A DNA stretch of 56,153 nt from Modicisalibacter coralii (GCF_004117855.1 NZ_QWBW01000028.1:1-56153), one strand, 5' to 3'. Positions 17,400 to 27,010 are shown, counted from the first letter of the stretch. Numbers and translations are program-made. The notes: generated from the sequence alone by a model not told the origin.

Positions 17400-19916
17400 A
17401 TGAACAAGCAACGTCTGATCATCATCGGCAACGGCATGGTCGGCCACCATCTGGTCGAACAGCTGATCGAACGCCATGCCACCGACCGCTTCGACATCCG
17501 CATCTTCGGCGAGGAGCGTCACCCGGCCTACGACCGCGTGCACCTCTCGGAGTACTTCGCCGGGCGCGACGCCCGGTCGCTGGCCATGGGCGAGGTCGGT
17601 TTCTACGACGCCAACCCCGTCACCCTGCACCTCTGTGAGGCGGTGACGGGCATCGATCGCGACAACGGCGAAGTGGTCACCGACCGGGGCCGCTACCCCT
17701 ACGACAGCCTGGTGCTGGCCACCGGCTCCTATCCGTTCGTGCCGCCGATCGCCGGCGCCGAGGCGGGCCAGCCCAACCGGCTGGTCTATCGCACCCTGGA
17801 CGATCTGGACACCATCCGGGCGGCCGCCGCCGATGCCCGCCGCGGCGTGGTCGTGGGCGGCGGTCTGCTCGGCCTGGAAGCCGCCAACGCCCTGAAGTCG
17901 CTGGGGCTCGAGGCGCATGTGGTCGAGTTCGCGCCGCGCCTGATGCCGGTGCAGCTCGACGACCAGGGCGGCACGGCGCTGCGTGACAAGATCGAGAAAC
18001 TCGGCGTGGGCGTGCACCTCGACCGCGCTACCACCGAGATCGTCCCCGGCGAGGACTACCGCTACCGCATGCATTTCAAGGATGGCGAGTCTCTGGAAAC
18101 CGACCTGATCGTGTTCTCCGCCGGTATCCGCCCCCAGGACGCCCTGGCCCGCCAGTGCAAGCTGGAGATCGGCGAGCGCGGCGGCATCGTCATCGACGAC
18201 CAGTGCCGCACCTCCGATCCGGAAATCTTCGCCATCGGCGAATGCGCGCTGTGGTCGAATCGCATCTTCGGCCTGGTCGCCCCCGGCTACACCATGGCAC
18301 GCAACGTCGCCGATGCGCTGTGCAGCGAGGCAGGCGACGAGCAGCCCACCTTCACCGGGGCCGACATGTCCACCAAGCTCAAGCTGCTGGGCGTCGACGT
18401 CGGCTCGATCGGCGACGCCCACGGCGCTACCGAGGGCGCCAGGAGCTATCGCTACAACGACGAGACCACGGGCATCTACCGCCGCCTGGTGGTCTCCGCC
18501 GACGGCAAGCGCGCCATCGGCGCGGTGCTGGTCGGCGACAACGCCGCCTACGACACCCTGCTGCAGTACGTGCAGAACGGCATCGAGCTGCCCGCCGACC
18601 CGGCCTCGCTGATCCTGCCGAGCGTCGAGGGTGCGCCGACGCTGGGTGCCGACGCCCTGCCCGAGACCGCCTCGATCTGCTCGTGCCACAACGTCACCAA
18701 GGGCGCGATCTGCGCGGCGATCGATGCGGGCGCCACCGACCTCGGCGCGGTCAAGGCCGAAACGAAGGCCAGCACCGGCTGCGGCGGCTGCGCGGCGCTG
18801 CTCAAGAGCGTGGTCGACAGCGAGCTCGAGGCCCGCGGTGTCGAAGTCGACCAGTCGATCTGCGAGCACTTCGCCCACACCCGCCAGGCGCTCTATTCGA
18901 TCGTCCGCGTCGAGGGCATCAGGACCTTCAGCGAGCTGATCGAAAAGCATGGTGCTTCACAAGGCCACGGCCTCGGCTGCGACATCTGCAAGCCCGCGGT
19001 GGCGTCGATTCTCGCCTCCTGCTTCAACGAGCCGATCACCGACGCCGCCCACGTGCCGCTGCAGGACACCAACGACACCTTCATGGCCAACATGCAGAAG
19101 AACGGCACCTACTCGGTGGTGCCGCGCATTCCCGGCGGCGAGATCACCCCGGCCAAGCTGCGCGTGCTCGGCGAGGTCGGCGAGAAGTACGGCCTCTACA
19201 CCAAGATCACCGGCGGCCAGCGCGTCGATCTGTTCGGCGCCCGTCTCGAGCAGTTGCCGGACATCTGGAGCGAACTGATCGCCGCCGGCTTCGAGACCGG
19301 CCACGCCTACGGCAAGGCCACGCGCACCGTGAAGTCCTGCGTCGGCAGCACCTGGTGCCGCTACGGCGTGCAGGACAGCGTGGGCATGGCGATCCACCTG
19401 GAGAATCGCTACAAGGGCCTGCGCTCGCCGCACAAGCTCAAGTTCGCCGTCTCCGGCTGCACCCGCGAATGTGCCGAGGCGCAGAGCAAGGACGTCGGCG
19501 TGATCGCCACCGAGCACGGCTGGAACCTCTACGTCTGCGGCAACGGCGGCATGCGCCCGCGCCACGCCGAGCTGTTCGCCACCGACCTCGACGACCAGAC
19601 GTTGATCCGCTACATCGACCGCTTCCTGATGTTCTACGTGCGTACCGCCGACCGCCTGCAGCGCACCTCGGTGTGGCGCGAGAACCTCGAGGGCGGGCTC
19701 GACTATCTCAAGGCCGTGGTGATCGACGACAGCCTGGGTCTGGCCGAGGAACTCGAAAGCCAGATGCGCCACGTCATCGACAGCTACGAATGCGAATGGG
19801 CCAACGCCCTCGACGACCCGGAGAAGCTCAAGCGCTTTCGCAGCTTCGTCAACGACCAGCGGCCGGATCCGGACATTATCGTGACGGAAGAGCGCGGCCA
19901 GCTTCGTCCGGCCTAA
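17400..19916 (+). CDS. nirB: NADH-dependent nitrite reductase large subunit
   Basis: Reduces nitrite to ammonium with six electrons from NADH, in the cytoplasm. 838 residues, full length. The N-terminal FAD/NAD domains have LIIIGNGMVGHHLVEQLI and VVVGGGLLGLEAANALKSLG. The BFD-like 2Fe-2S domain has CSCHNV and STGCGGC near residues 422-460. The sulphite/nitrite reductase domain binds siroheme and 4Fe-4S through CVGSTWC and SGCTREC near residues 645-690. The stop codon lies at the edge of a dispersed repeat that separates it from nirD. Confidence 0.97.
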   Translation: MNKQRLIIIGNGMVGHHLVEQLIERHATDRFDIRIFGEERHPAYDRVHLSEYFAGRDARSLAMGEVGFYDANPVTLHLCEAVTGIDRDNGEVVTDRGRYPYDSLVLATGSYPFVPPIAGAEAGQPNRLVYRTLDDLDTIRAAAADARRGVVVGGGLLGLEAANALKSLGLEAHVVEFAPRLMPVQLDDQGGTALRDKIEKLGVGVHLDRATTEIVPGEDYRYRMHFKDGESLETDLIVFSAGIRPQDALARQCKLEIGERGGIVIDDQCRTSDPEIFAIGECALWSNRIFGLVAPGYTMARNVADALCSEAGDEQPTFTGADMSTKLKLLGVDVGSIGDAHGATEGARSYRYNDETTGIYRRLVVSADGKRAIGAVLVGDNAAYDTLLQYVQNGIELPADPASLILPSVEGAPTLGADALPETASICSCHNVTKGAICAAIDAGATDLGAVKAETKASTGCGGCAALLKSVVDSELEARGVEVDQSICEHFAHTRQALYSIVRVEGIRTFSELIEKHGASQGHGLGCDICKPAVASILASCFNEPITDAAHVPLQDTNDTFMANMQKNGTYSVVPRIPGGEITPAKLRVLGEVGEKYGLYTKITGGQRVDLFGARLEQLPDIWSELIAAGFETGHAYGKATRTVKSCVGSTWCRYGVQDSVGMAIHLENRYKGLRSPHKLKFAVSGCTRECAEAQSKDVGVIATEHGWNLYVCGNGGMRPRHAELFATDLDDQTLIRYIDRFLMFYVRTADRLQRTSVWRENLEGGLDYLKAVVIDDSLGLAEELESQMRHVIDSYECEWANALDDPEKLKRFRSFVNDQRPDPDIIVTEERGQLRPA

Positions 19917-20046
19917 CGAAATGGCTGCGCAAGCGAATCGCTGCGTTGCGCGGTGCTCGAAAACTCGCCTAACAAAACGTTATGTCTCGTTTTCTGTGCG
20001 CCGCGCGCCTTGCGCTTCATCTTGCTCGCCGATTTCTTTGAATTTC
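19916..20046. repeat. Dispersed MITE-like element, copy B (between nirB and nirD)
   Basis: In inverted orientation to copy A at 1190-1321, with conserved blocks GCGAATCGCTGCGTTGCGCG, CTGTGCGCCG and GCGCCTTGCGCTTCATC, and decayed ends (ACGAAATGGC and GATTTCTTTGAAT). Copies A and B align over their whole length with about 70% identity by eye. It stretches the nirB-nirD gap to 147 bp, where the two genes are usually nearly adjacent. Confidence 0.7.
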
Positions 20047-20063
20047 TACAAGGGGTAGAGAGC

Positions 20064-20438
20064 ATGAGCACCGCAACGGCAATCAAGCACGACGTGACCT
20101 GGCAGCCGCTGTGCCACCAGGCGGATCTGGTGGCGTTTTCCGGGGTGGCGGCCTGGCTGGAAACCGCCGAGGGTCCCGCCCAGGTGGCCCTGTTCTACGT
20201 CCCGGGCCACGAGACCGAACTGTTCGCCGTGGACAACCACGATCCGCTGGGCGGGGCCAACGTGATCGCCCGCGGCATCGTCGGCGACGTCAAGGGCGAG
20301 CCGGTGGTCGCCTCGCCGCTCTACAAGCAGCATTTCAGGCTGTGCGATGGGGTCTGTGTCGAAGACCCCGACGCCCGACTGCGTCACTGGCCGGTGCGCA
20401 TCGCCGGCGAGCGGGTGGAGATCGGACTACGCGGGTAA
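20064..20438 (+). CDS. nirD: Nitrite reductase small subunit
   Basis: 124 residues of the Rieske-like NirD family, partner of NirB. Recognisable segments are WQPLCHQADLVAFSGVAAWL, ALFYVPGHETELFAVDNHDPLGGANVIARGIVGDVKG and VVASPLYKQHFRLCDGVCVED. The Cys and His ligands of true Rieske proteins are mostly absent, as is normal for NirD. The ATG at 20064 follows AGGGGTAGAGAGC. The repeat upstream (19916-20046) separates it from nirB, but there is no clear terminator, so co-transcription is likely. Confidence 0.95.
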   Translation: MSTATAIKHDVTWQPLCHQADLVAFSGVAAWLETAEGPAQVALFYVPGHETELFAVDNHDPLGGANVIARGIVGDVKGEPVVASPLYKQHFRLCDGVCVEDPDARLRHWPVRIAGERVEIGLRG

Positions 20439-20457
20439 CGCACCTGGTCGGCACGCG

Positions 20458-22125
20458 TCAGTGACGTGTCTGGCCGGCGCTCATCACCCGGTTGCGACCG
20501 GCACTCTTGGCCCGATACAGGTTCTGGTCGGCCTCGTTGATCAAGCTGCCGACATCGTGATCGTCGCGCATTTCGGTCACCCCGGCACTGAAGGTGCAGG
20601 CAAAACGCTCGCCGTCGGCGCTGAACGTCAGCGCGCTGAAGGCCTCGCGCAGCTCGTCGAGAATCTCGGCGGCCTGGGACTCGGCGCAGTCGTTGAGTAC
20701 CAGCAGGAATTCCTCGCCGCCATAGCGGCCGATCAGATCACTCTCGCGCAGGCGCCGGCGCAACAGATTGGCGAGCGCACGAATCACCTCGTCGCCGACC
20801 AGATGGCCATGGCTGTCGTTGACCCGCTTGAAGTGGTCGATGTCGAGCATCACCGCACACAGCGAGGCCTGGCGACGCCGCGACTGGGCCATCGCCGACA
20901 TCAGCCGCTCCTTGACGTCGGCGTGCTTGAGCAATCCGGTCAGACCATCCCGCGTCAACGCCACGGCCAGGGTCCGCGAGCGCCGCGCCCGCGAGGTCAC
21001 CGCGGCGACCAGCGCCTCGGGAGCGATGGGCTTGGCCATGAAGTCGTCGCCGGCCTTGGTCATCGCCTCGAGCTGCGCGTCGGCGTCGTCGGAGGCCGAG
21101 AGATAGACGATCGGTACCTGCAACCAGCGGCGGTGGAAGCGTACGATCTGCGCCAGTTCGGGGCCGCTGCACCGGGGCATGCGCACGTCCAGCACCAGCA
21201 CGTCGGGGGCGAAGCTGTCCAGGGCGTCGAGGGTCTGTGCGGGGTCGCCGAGGGTCATCACCATGAACCCGACTTCCTCGAGGACCAGGCGGTGATAGGC
21301 GAGCATCGTCTCGTCGTCGTCGACCATCAACACCCGGGGCGGCGGCATGCGATGCTGGCGCAGCTGGGTCTCGAGCATGTCGGCCAGGCGGATCGGTTCG
21401 AGGGGTTGCGAGATGAACCCCACCACCCCGGCACGCACGGCCCGCAACTGGATGTCGAAATCCTGCGATTCGCTGGTGACGAACAGCGGCAGCGGCGCCT
21501 CCAGACGGCTCTGGATCGTCTCGGCGATCGCCAGACCGCTGGCGCCTCCCTGGTTCTCGAGGTGCAGATCGAGGATCAGGGTATCGGGACGCTGTCGGTC
21601 GCAGGCGCGTTCGAGATCGTCGCCGTCGGTGAACAGTTGCGCCCGATAATGGAAGCTCTCGAGCATCTGACAGAGATGCTGACCGGCCTTTTCATCGTCC
21701 TCGAGCACATAGATCAACGGGCGTTCATGGTCGGTCACCACGCCCGAACGGCCGAGCCGGATGGTCTCGAGCGCCCTGAGCGGACGTGTCGGCTGCAGTG
21801 ACTCCGCCTCGCGTCTCAGGTCCTGCAGTTCACGCAGGAAGGCGCTGGCATCGGCCGACGAGGGCGACTCGAGCAGGCGTTCGAGACGGCGTTCGAGCAG
21901 CCGGCAGGCCTCGCCGACCGCCTCGAAACCGAAGGTGCCCGCCGAGCCGGCGAGGCGGTGCAGGCGCTCGCAGACCGGCCGCCAGGCAGCGCCGTCGACC
22001 ACCGGGTTGCTCTGATGGTGCACCTGATCGGCCAGGTCGTTGAGCTCGTTACCCAGCCAGTAGGCGTATTCGCGCCGCATGCGTGCCAGTTTCTTTTGCG
22101 CTTCGGCACTAACGTTCTGATCCAT
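20458..22125 (-). CDS. Hpt-REC-REC-GGDEF response regulator, probable diguanylate cyclase
   Basis: 555 residues. A histidine-phosphotransfer domain lies at the N-terminus (RLHRLAGSAGTFGF, phospho-acceptor His56). Two receiver domains follow (first with LILDLHL, second with LMVDDDETM and LVLDVRMPRCSG). The GGDEF domain has RYGGEEFLLVL, an intact active site, and DIDHFKRVNDSHGH. It should make cyclic-di-GMP in response to phosphorylation. The ATG at 22125 was chosen because it opens the Hpt domain; the preceding receiver gene overlaps it by 17 bp. It is the last gene of a three-gene signalling operon (kinase, receiver, this protein). Confidence 0.9.
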   Translation of the reverse strand: MDQNVSAEAQKKLARMRREYAYWLGNELNDLADQVHHQSNPVVDGAAWRPVCERLHRLAGSAGTFGFEAVGEACRLLERRLERLLESPSSADASAFLRELQDLRREAESLQPTRPLRALETIRLGRSGVVTDHERPLIYVLEDDEKAGQHLCQMLESFHYRAQLFTDGDDLERACDRQRPDTLILDLHLENQGGASGLAIAETIQSRLEAPLPLFVTSESQDFDIQLRAVRAGVVGFISQPLEPIRLADMLETQLRQHRMPPPRVLMVDDDETMLAYHRLVLEEVGFMVMTLGDPAQTLDALDSFAPDVLVLDVRMPRCSGPELAQIVRFHRRWLQVPIVYLSASDDADAQLEAMTKAGDDFMAKPIAPEALVAAVTSRARRSRTLAVALTRDGLTGLLKHADVKERLMSAMAQSRRRQASLCAVMLDIDHFKRVNDSHGHLVGDEVIRALANLLRRRLRESDLIGRYGGEEFLLVLNDCAESQAAEILDELREAFSALTFSADGERFACTFSAGVTEMRDDHDVGSLINEADQNLYRAKSAGRNRVMSAGQTRH

Positions 22126-22504
22126 TGAAACGATTCCAGATCGTCTTGAGTTGATCGGCAAGGGTCATGGGGTCGAAAGGCTTGACCACCACGGCGGCGG
22201 CGCCGAGATCGTAATAGGCGCGGTGATCGTCGCTATTGGCCCTGGCGGTCATGAACACCACGGGGTAGCGCGCCACATCGATCACCTCGGCGAGGCCGGC
22301 CAGGGTCGTGGGGCCGTCCATGTCCGGCATCATCACGTCGAGCAGCAGCAGATCGGGCGCGAACTCGGCCGCCTGCTCGATCGCCTCGCGCCCTCGCGTG
22401 CAACTGAGTACCGTCAGTCCCCCGACCGTTTCCAGCGCCACGCGGGTGATGGTGATGATCGACTCATCGTCCTCGACGTGGAGAATCCGCTGCAGGGTTG
22501 TCAT
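22109..22504 (-). CDS. Single-domain response regulator
   Basis: 131 residues forming one CheY-like receiver: acidic pocket HVEDDES (residues 9-15), phospho-acceptor Asp56 in LLLLDVMMPDMDG, the Thr in VVFMTARAN and the Lys in VVVKPFDP. No output domain. The ATG at 22504 has GGGGAGG seven bases upstream and overlaps the kinase stop codon as ATGA, so translation is coupled. It probably relays phosphate from the kinase upstream to the Hpt domain of the protein downstream. Confidence 0.93.
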   Translation of the reverse strand: MTTLQRILHVEDDESIITITRVALETVGGLTVLSCTRGREAIEQAAEFAPDLLLLDVMMPDMDGPTTLAGLAEVIDVARYPVVFMTARANSDDHRAYYDLGAAAVVVKPFDPMTLADQLKTIWNRFNGSER

Positions 22505-24927
22505 CTTCGAGCCTCCCCACCGTTCTCGAGACGTTCGCCCGAGCGAAGCACCGCCGGCAACCATACCCGAAATACGCTACCCTGCCCCAGCGTCGAGGCG
22601 AAGTCTATGCATCCGTGCATGTGTTCGACCAGTTGCTTGGTGATGGCGAGCCCCAGCCCGGTGCCGCCACGCCGCCGGGTGGTCCCCGCCTCCGCCTGGG
22701 CGAAGTGCTGAAAGACTCGCTCGCGGAACGCCTCGGGGATGCCGTCGCCGTGATCCTCGACCTCGATGCACACGCCCGCATCGTGCCTCCGATAGCGCAC
22801 CGTCACCGTACCGCCGCGGGGCGAGAACTTGATGGCGTTGGAAAGCAGGTTGGCCATGACCTGGGCGAAGCGCAACGCATCGACCTCGACCGCGACCGAC
22901 TCGTCACCCTGCAAGACCAGCACGACACCGAAGCGCTCGGCGTAGCCGAGGTTGCTGTCCAGGGCATCCTCCAGCAACGGTCGCAGCGCGTGGCGTTGCA
23001 GGTCGAAGGCCAGCTTGTCGGCGGCGAGCTTTTCCCAGTCGAGCAGGTCGTCGATCAGTTGCCCGAGTCGCTCGGCATTGCGCTGGGCGACCCTCAGCAT
23101 CTCCTCGACCGACTCTGGCACAGCACCGATGACCCCGCCATTGACCAGGTCCAGAGCCCCCTTGATCGAGGTCAGCGGCGTACGCAGCTCGTGGCTGGCC
23201 ACCGCCACGAATTCGCTCTTCAGACGCTCGAGCTGACGCTGCTCGGTGATGTCCTGGATCTGCGAGACGAAATACTGCGGCCGCCCCTGACCATCCCGCA
23301 CCAGCGACACCGACAGCTGGCAGCACAGCAGGCGCCCGGTGCGGGTGAAATAGCGCTTGGGCATCTGGTAATAGGGGATTTCGCCGCTGATCAGCTGGCC
23401 GACCTGAGTGAGGTCGGCGGCCAGGTCGTCGGGATGCGTCAGGGTCTGAAAATCGGTCTTCAGCAAGACCTCGCGCTCGTACTCCCACATCTCGCAGAGC
23501 GTGCGATTGACCTCGATGAACGCGCCCTCCAGGGAGACCAGCGCCATCCCCTGGGGCGCGGTATCGAAAGCGGTTCGGAACTGCGCCTCGCTGAGCCGCA
23601 GGGCTTCCTCGACGGCATACAAGCGACTCAGATCGAGCGCCATGCCCAGGTACCCGATCGGCTCCCCCGCGTCGTCCTGCATCACGCTGACCACCAGCCG
23701 CACCCGGCGCTGGCCGCCGTCGCGGCGAACATAGGTCCAGTCGCGGTTCTCGGGACGGCCCAGGCGCGGGGTCAGGACGAACAGGTCGAAGCCGTAGACC
23801 GGGCGGTCCAGTTCCCGGGAGAGTTCCGCGGCCCGTTGCTCCAGTTCGTCGGGCCTGTGAAACGCCAGGGGCGTCAGTTGCCCGACGACCTCGTCGGCGG
23901 TATAGCCCAGCAGGCGTTCGGCACCGGGATTGAATAGCGTGATGAGCCCCCGGCGATCGGTGGAGATGATCGCCACCTCGGTGGAGGCATCGATCACCGC
24001 CTGCAGATGGGCGCGGGTCTCGGCGATCTCGCGCTCGGCTCGCTTGCGCTGGGTGATGTCGTGCATCCCCACCACCGCACCGAGTCGTTCGCCGTGATCG
24101 TCGAAGAACGCCCGCCCGTTGCAGGCGACGAACCGCGGTGGCTGGTCGGGAACCCGGATGCAGAGTTCCTGATCGCGCACCGTCTCCCCAGCCCAGGCTC
24201 GCCGCAAGGGGATACGTTCGAGCGGCAATGGCGTCCGGCCATCGGCCTCGAACAGATCGAAGCGTCGCGACCATTGTTCGGGCGGCAGGCGTTCGGGCCC
24301 CGCGCCGTGCCAGGCCCGGGCCCGGGAATTGAAGAAGCTCAACTCGCCCCGGTCGTCGCAGGCGACGACCCCCTCGGGCAGCGCCTCGAGCAGGCTATCG
24401 AGCAGGGCGTGCCGGGTCCGCGCCTCGCGCTTCTGGCGGCGCTGCTCGATCAGGCTAACGGTGAGCCGCGCCAGATCCTCCAGGGAACGCAGTTGCGCTG
24501 GCTCGAGTTCGCGGGGCTGACGATCGATCACGCACAGGGTGCCCAGCCGATGGCCACTCTCCATCTCCAGGGGTATCCCGGCGTAGAAGCGGATATAGGG
24601 GCTATCGACGACCAGCGGATTGTCGGCGAAACGAGAGTCACAACGGGCATCGTGGACGACCAGCGGCTCGCGCTGGCGAATGGCGTGAGCGCAGAAGGCC
24701 AGGCTGCGCGGCGTCTGACAGACGCTCAGGCCCTGCTGGCTCTTGAACCACTGGCGCATCTCGTCGACCAGCGAAATCAGGGCGATCGGCGTGCCGCAGA
24801 GTTGCGAGGCCAGGCGTGTGATGGCGTCGAACTCCGCTTCGGGAGGCGTATCGAGAATGTCGTAGCTGGCCAGCGCCGCCAGACGCTCGGCTTCGTCGCG
24901 ATCGATATCGCCATTCTCCTGGTGCAT
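22501..24927 (-). CDS. GAF-PAS-PAS-PAS sensor histidine kinase
   Basis: 808 residues with no membrane segment. The N-terminal GAF domain (residues 1-160) contains the block FADNPLVVDSPYIRFYAGIPL, also found in the kinase at 28195. Three PAS-like domains follow (RRGLITLFNPGAERLLGYTADEVVG is one). HisKA has VASHELRTPLTS with phospho-accepting His near residue 579, and HATPase_c has NLLSNAIKFSPRGG, GDGIPEAF and GGTGLGLAI. The ATG at 24927 follows GGGGAG at seven bases. It is the first gene of an operon with a receiver and an Hpt-REC-REC-GGDEF protein, so it probably sets cyclic-di-GMP levels. Confidence 0.92.
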   Translation of the reverse strand: MHQENGDIDRDEAERLAALASYDILDTPPEAEFDAITRLASQLCGTPIALISLVDEMRQWFKSQQGLSVCQTPRSLAFCAHAIRQREPLVVHDARCDSRFADNPLVVDSPYIRFYAGIPLEMESGHRLGTLCVIDRQPRELEPAQLRSLEDLARLTVSLIEQRRQKREARTRHALLDSLLEALPEGVVACDDRGELSFFNSRARAWHGAGPERLPPEQWSRRFDLFEADGRTPLPLERIPLRRAWAGETVRDQELCIRVPDQPPRFVACNGRAFFDDHGERLGAVVGMHDITQRKRAEREIAETRAHLQAVIDASTEVAIISTDRRGLITLFNPGAERLLGYTADEVVGQLTPLAFHRPDELEQRAAELSRELDRPVYGFDLFVLTPRLGRPENRDWTYVRRDGGQRRVRLVVSVMQDDAGEPIGYLGMALDLSRLYAVEEALRLSEAQFRTAFDTAPQGMALVSLEGAFIEVNRTLCEMWEYEREVLLKTDFQTLTHPDDLAADLTQVGQLISGEIPYYQMPKRYFTRTGRLLCCQLSVSLVRDGQGRPQYFVSQIQDITEQRQLERLKSEFVAVASHELRTPLTSIKGALDLVNGGVIGAVPESVEEMLRVAQRNAERLGQLIDDLLDWEKLAADKLAFDLQRHALRPLLEDALDSNLGYAERFGVVLVLQGDESVAVEVDALRFAQVMANLLSNAIKFSPRGGTVTVRYRRHDAGVCIEVEDHGDGIPEAFRERVFQHFAQAEAGTTRRRGGTGLGLAITKQLVEHMHGCIDFASTLGQGSVFRVWLPAVLRSGERLENGGEARR

Positions 24928-25092
24928 GCACGGGCTCCCCTGGCAGATCACTGGCGCATTCCGAACGGATTCATGCCGCTCAAGGATATGACAGCCGGCG
25001 ACCGAGTACGACAGCCGCTCGATCACGGTCGCGATTCGTCTACACTCCCCCGTATGACACCGATCCTGCAACGCAACGGCCCGGAGACGACC

Positions 25093-25272
25093 ATGGAAGA
25101 GCGTATCTGCGAATGCCCGCATTGCCAGTGCCCCGTGCCCGGCACGGCCATCCCCGTTAACGGTCACTACTACTGCTGCTCGGCCTGCGCCACGGCTCAT
25201 CCCGACCGCGAGCCCTGCCAGAACCCGGACTGCGACTGCCACCGGCATGGCTGGGGCGGCATCAAGACCTGA
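25093..25272 (+). CDS. Bacterial metallothionein
   Basis: 59 residues with ten cysteines in the order CECPHCQC, YCCSACATAH and CQNPDCDCH, the layout of SmtA/BmtA metallothioneins, which bind several zinc or cadmium ions in the cytoplasm. The start at 25093 was chosen because it gives the family N-terminus directly before the first Cys pair. It is transcribed alone, divergent from the kinase operon. Any metal-responsive repressor is not in view. Confidence 0.92.
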   Translation: MEERICECPHCQCPVPGTAIPVNGHYYCCSACATAHPDREPCQNPDCDCHRHGWGGIKT

Positions 25273-25584
25273 GCCCCGCGCCGGTCGTTCCGCCGACGCC
25301 CGGCGGCGATCGTCCTGTTCTCTGCCGGCCTCGCCCCGCCTATTCCCACTTGCCGAAGTGCGGCGCAAAAACGTGGAATCGTCGACTGGCGTTTCGTCAG
25401 TCGAGGGTTCATCTTGACGATAAGCCCTGACGGGGCCGCGCCATCCACCACCAACCAGGAGAGTCGACGACACCACACCACCCGGGGAGTCATGCCGCCA
25501 CTGTCGCGCCGACGGCTGTAACCGGGGAGCAATCCCCCGCTGTCAGCGTCGATACCGCCGCCAATTTGAGGAGTGCTTCCGCCG
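25273..25584. other. Non-coding gap upstream of the PhoH-type gene
   Basis: No credible gene on either strand. A small inverted repeat lies at about 25382-25404 (CGACTG ... CAGTCG). The 3' part (25515-25559: CTGTAACCGGGGAGC, then a CCCCC arm, GTCAG and ATACCGCC) vaguely recalls the end of a cobalamin riboswitch, but the 5' core and B12 box were not found. Confidence 0.5.
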
Positions 25585-26994
25585 ATGGTACGAATCGACA
25601 AGAAAGCGACCCGCCTTTACGTGCTCGACACCAATGTCCTGATCCACGATCCCGCCGCGCTCTATCAGTTCGAGGAGCACGATGTGGTGATCCCGATGAC
25701 GGTGCTCGAGGAACTCGACAAGCACAAGAACGGCATCCGGGAAATTGCCCGCACCGCCCGCCAGATCAGCCGCACCCTCTCCGAGCTCACCGCCCGGGTT
25801 TCCTTCGACGAGATCCAGCGCGGTATCCCGCTGCCCGGTACCGGCCAGACCGGCCGCCTGCGCTTTCTCTGTTACAACGATGTCCAGCCGATCGACCATC
25901 TGGAGGACAGTCCCGACAACCGCCTGCTCGCCGAGACCTGCCGGCTGCGCGACGAGCGACCCGATGCCTCGGTGATCCTGGTCACCAAGGACATCAACCT
26001 GCGCGTCAAGGCCGCCGCGCTCAACGTGCCGGTCGAGGACTATCTCAACGACCGGGTGTTCAGCGACAGCGACGCGATGATCGAGGGCGCCAAGGTCTAT
26101 GCCCGGGCCGGCAAGGATGGCGTGGGACTGTGGGAGTCGCTCAACGTCGACGTCACCGTCGAGCGGATCGATCATCACACCTTCTACGACCTGCGCGGCA
26201 CGATCCCCGCCGACTGGCATCTGGGGATGCTGGTCTCCGACAGCGAGAACGGCGCCGACTTCGAGGCCATCGTGCGCGAACTGTCGCCGCAGAGCGCGCG
26301 CCTGCAACTGCTGACCAATTACCGCCACCACGCCGGCGTGTGGGGCGTGCATGCCCACGACAGCCGTCAGAACTTCACCCTCAACCTGCTCATGGATCCC
26401 GAGATCGACCTGGTGACCATTGCCGGCACCGCGGGTACCGGCAAAACCTACATGACGCTGGCGGCGGCCTTCCAGCAGACCCTAGACAGCAAGCTCTTCG
26501 AGCGCATCGTCTTCACCCGCGCGCCGATCCCCATGGGCGAGGACATCGGCTTTCTGCCCGGCACCGAGGAGGAGAAGATGTCGCCGTGGATGGGGGCCTT
26601 CCACGACAACATGGACAACCTGCTGCGCGACGAGCACGACGGCACCACCAGCTGGAGCGAGGGCGCCACCCGGCAGTTGATCGGCTCGCGGGTGCAGATC
26701 CGCTCGCCGACCTTCATGCGCGGACGCACGTTGAGCGACACCTTCCTGATCATCGACGAGGCGCAGAACTTCACGCCCAAGCAATTGAAGGGCCTGATCT
26801 CGCGGGCGGGGCGCAACTCCAAGATCGTGCTGCTGGGCAATGTCGGGCAGATCGACACCCCCTACCTGACCGCAAACACCTGCGGCATGGCGGCGGTGGT
26901 CGAGCGCTTCCGCGACTGGCCGCACGCCGGGCACGTCACCCTGAGAAGCGTCGAACGCTCGCGCCTGGCGCTGGCCGCCGAAGAATTGCTCTAA
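25585..26994 (+). CDS. PhoH family protein with PIN domain (YlaK/PhoH2-like)
   Basis: 469 residues. The N-terminal PIN nuclease domain (residues 1-140) has acidic residues in YVLDTNVLIHDP, TVLEELDKHK and VILVTKDINLR. The PhoH ATPase has Walker A GTAGTGKT near residue 280 and Walker B FLIIDEAQNFTP near 388. Proteins of this type act as RNA helicase/RNases. The ATG at 25585 lies ten bases after GAGGAG; an in-frame GTG at 25573 would overlap that site. Length and order are complete. It ends before a good terminator and faces the zinc-ribbon gene. Confidence 0.93.
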   Translation: MVRIDKKATRLYVLDTNVLIHDPAALYQFEEHDVVIPMTVLEELDKHKNGIREIARTARQISRTLSELTARVSFDEIQRGIPLPGTGQTGRLRFLCYNDVQPIDHLEDSPDNRLLAETCRLRDERPDASVILVTKDINLRVKAAALNVPVEDYLNDRVFSDSDAMIEGAKVYARAGKDGVGLWESLNVDVTVERIDHHTFYDLRGTIPADWHLGMLVSDSENGADFEAIVRELSPQSARLQLLTNYRHHAGVWGVHAHDSRQNFTLNLLMDPEIDLVTIAGTAGTGKTYMTLAAAFQQTLDSKLFERIVFTRAPIPMGEDIGFLPGTEEEKMSPWMGAFHDNMDNLLRDEHDGTTSWSEGATRQLIGSRVQIRSPTFMRGRTLSDTFLIIDEAQNFTPKQLKGLISRAGRNSKIVLLGNVGQIDTPYLTANTCGMAAVVERFRDWPHAGHVTLRSVERSRLALAAEELL

Positions 26995-27010
26995 CCCTCT
27001 CGACCACCCA

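Noticed and set aside
20458-23937. Very long plus-strand open frames opposite the kinase and cyclase genes
   Set aside because: They are antisense shadows of the conserved minus-strand signalling proteins, rich in His, Gln and Arg as expected for the complement of GC-rich coding DNA.
25494-25560. Possible cobalamin riboswitch before the PhoH-type gene
   Set aside because: Only the tail (CTGTAACCGGGGAGC and ATACCGCC) resembles one. The conserved core and B12 box are missing and the downstream gene is not a B12-regulated type. An Infernal hit would change this.
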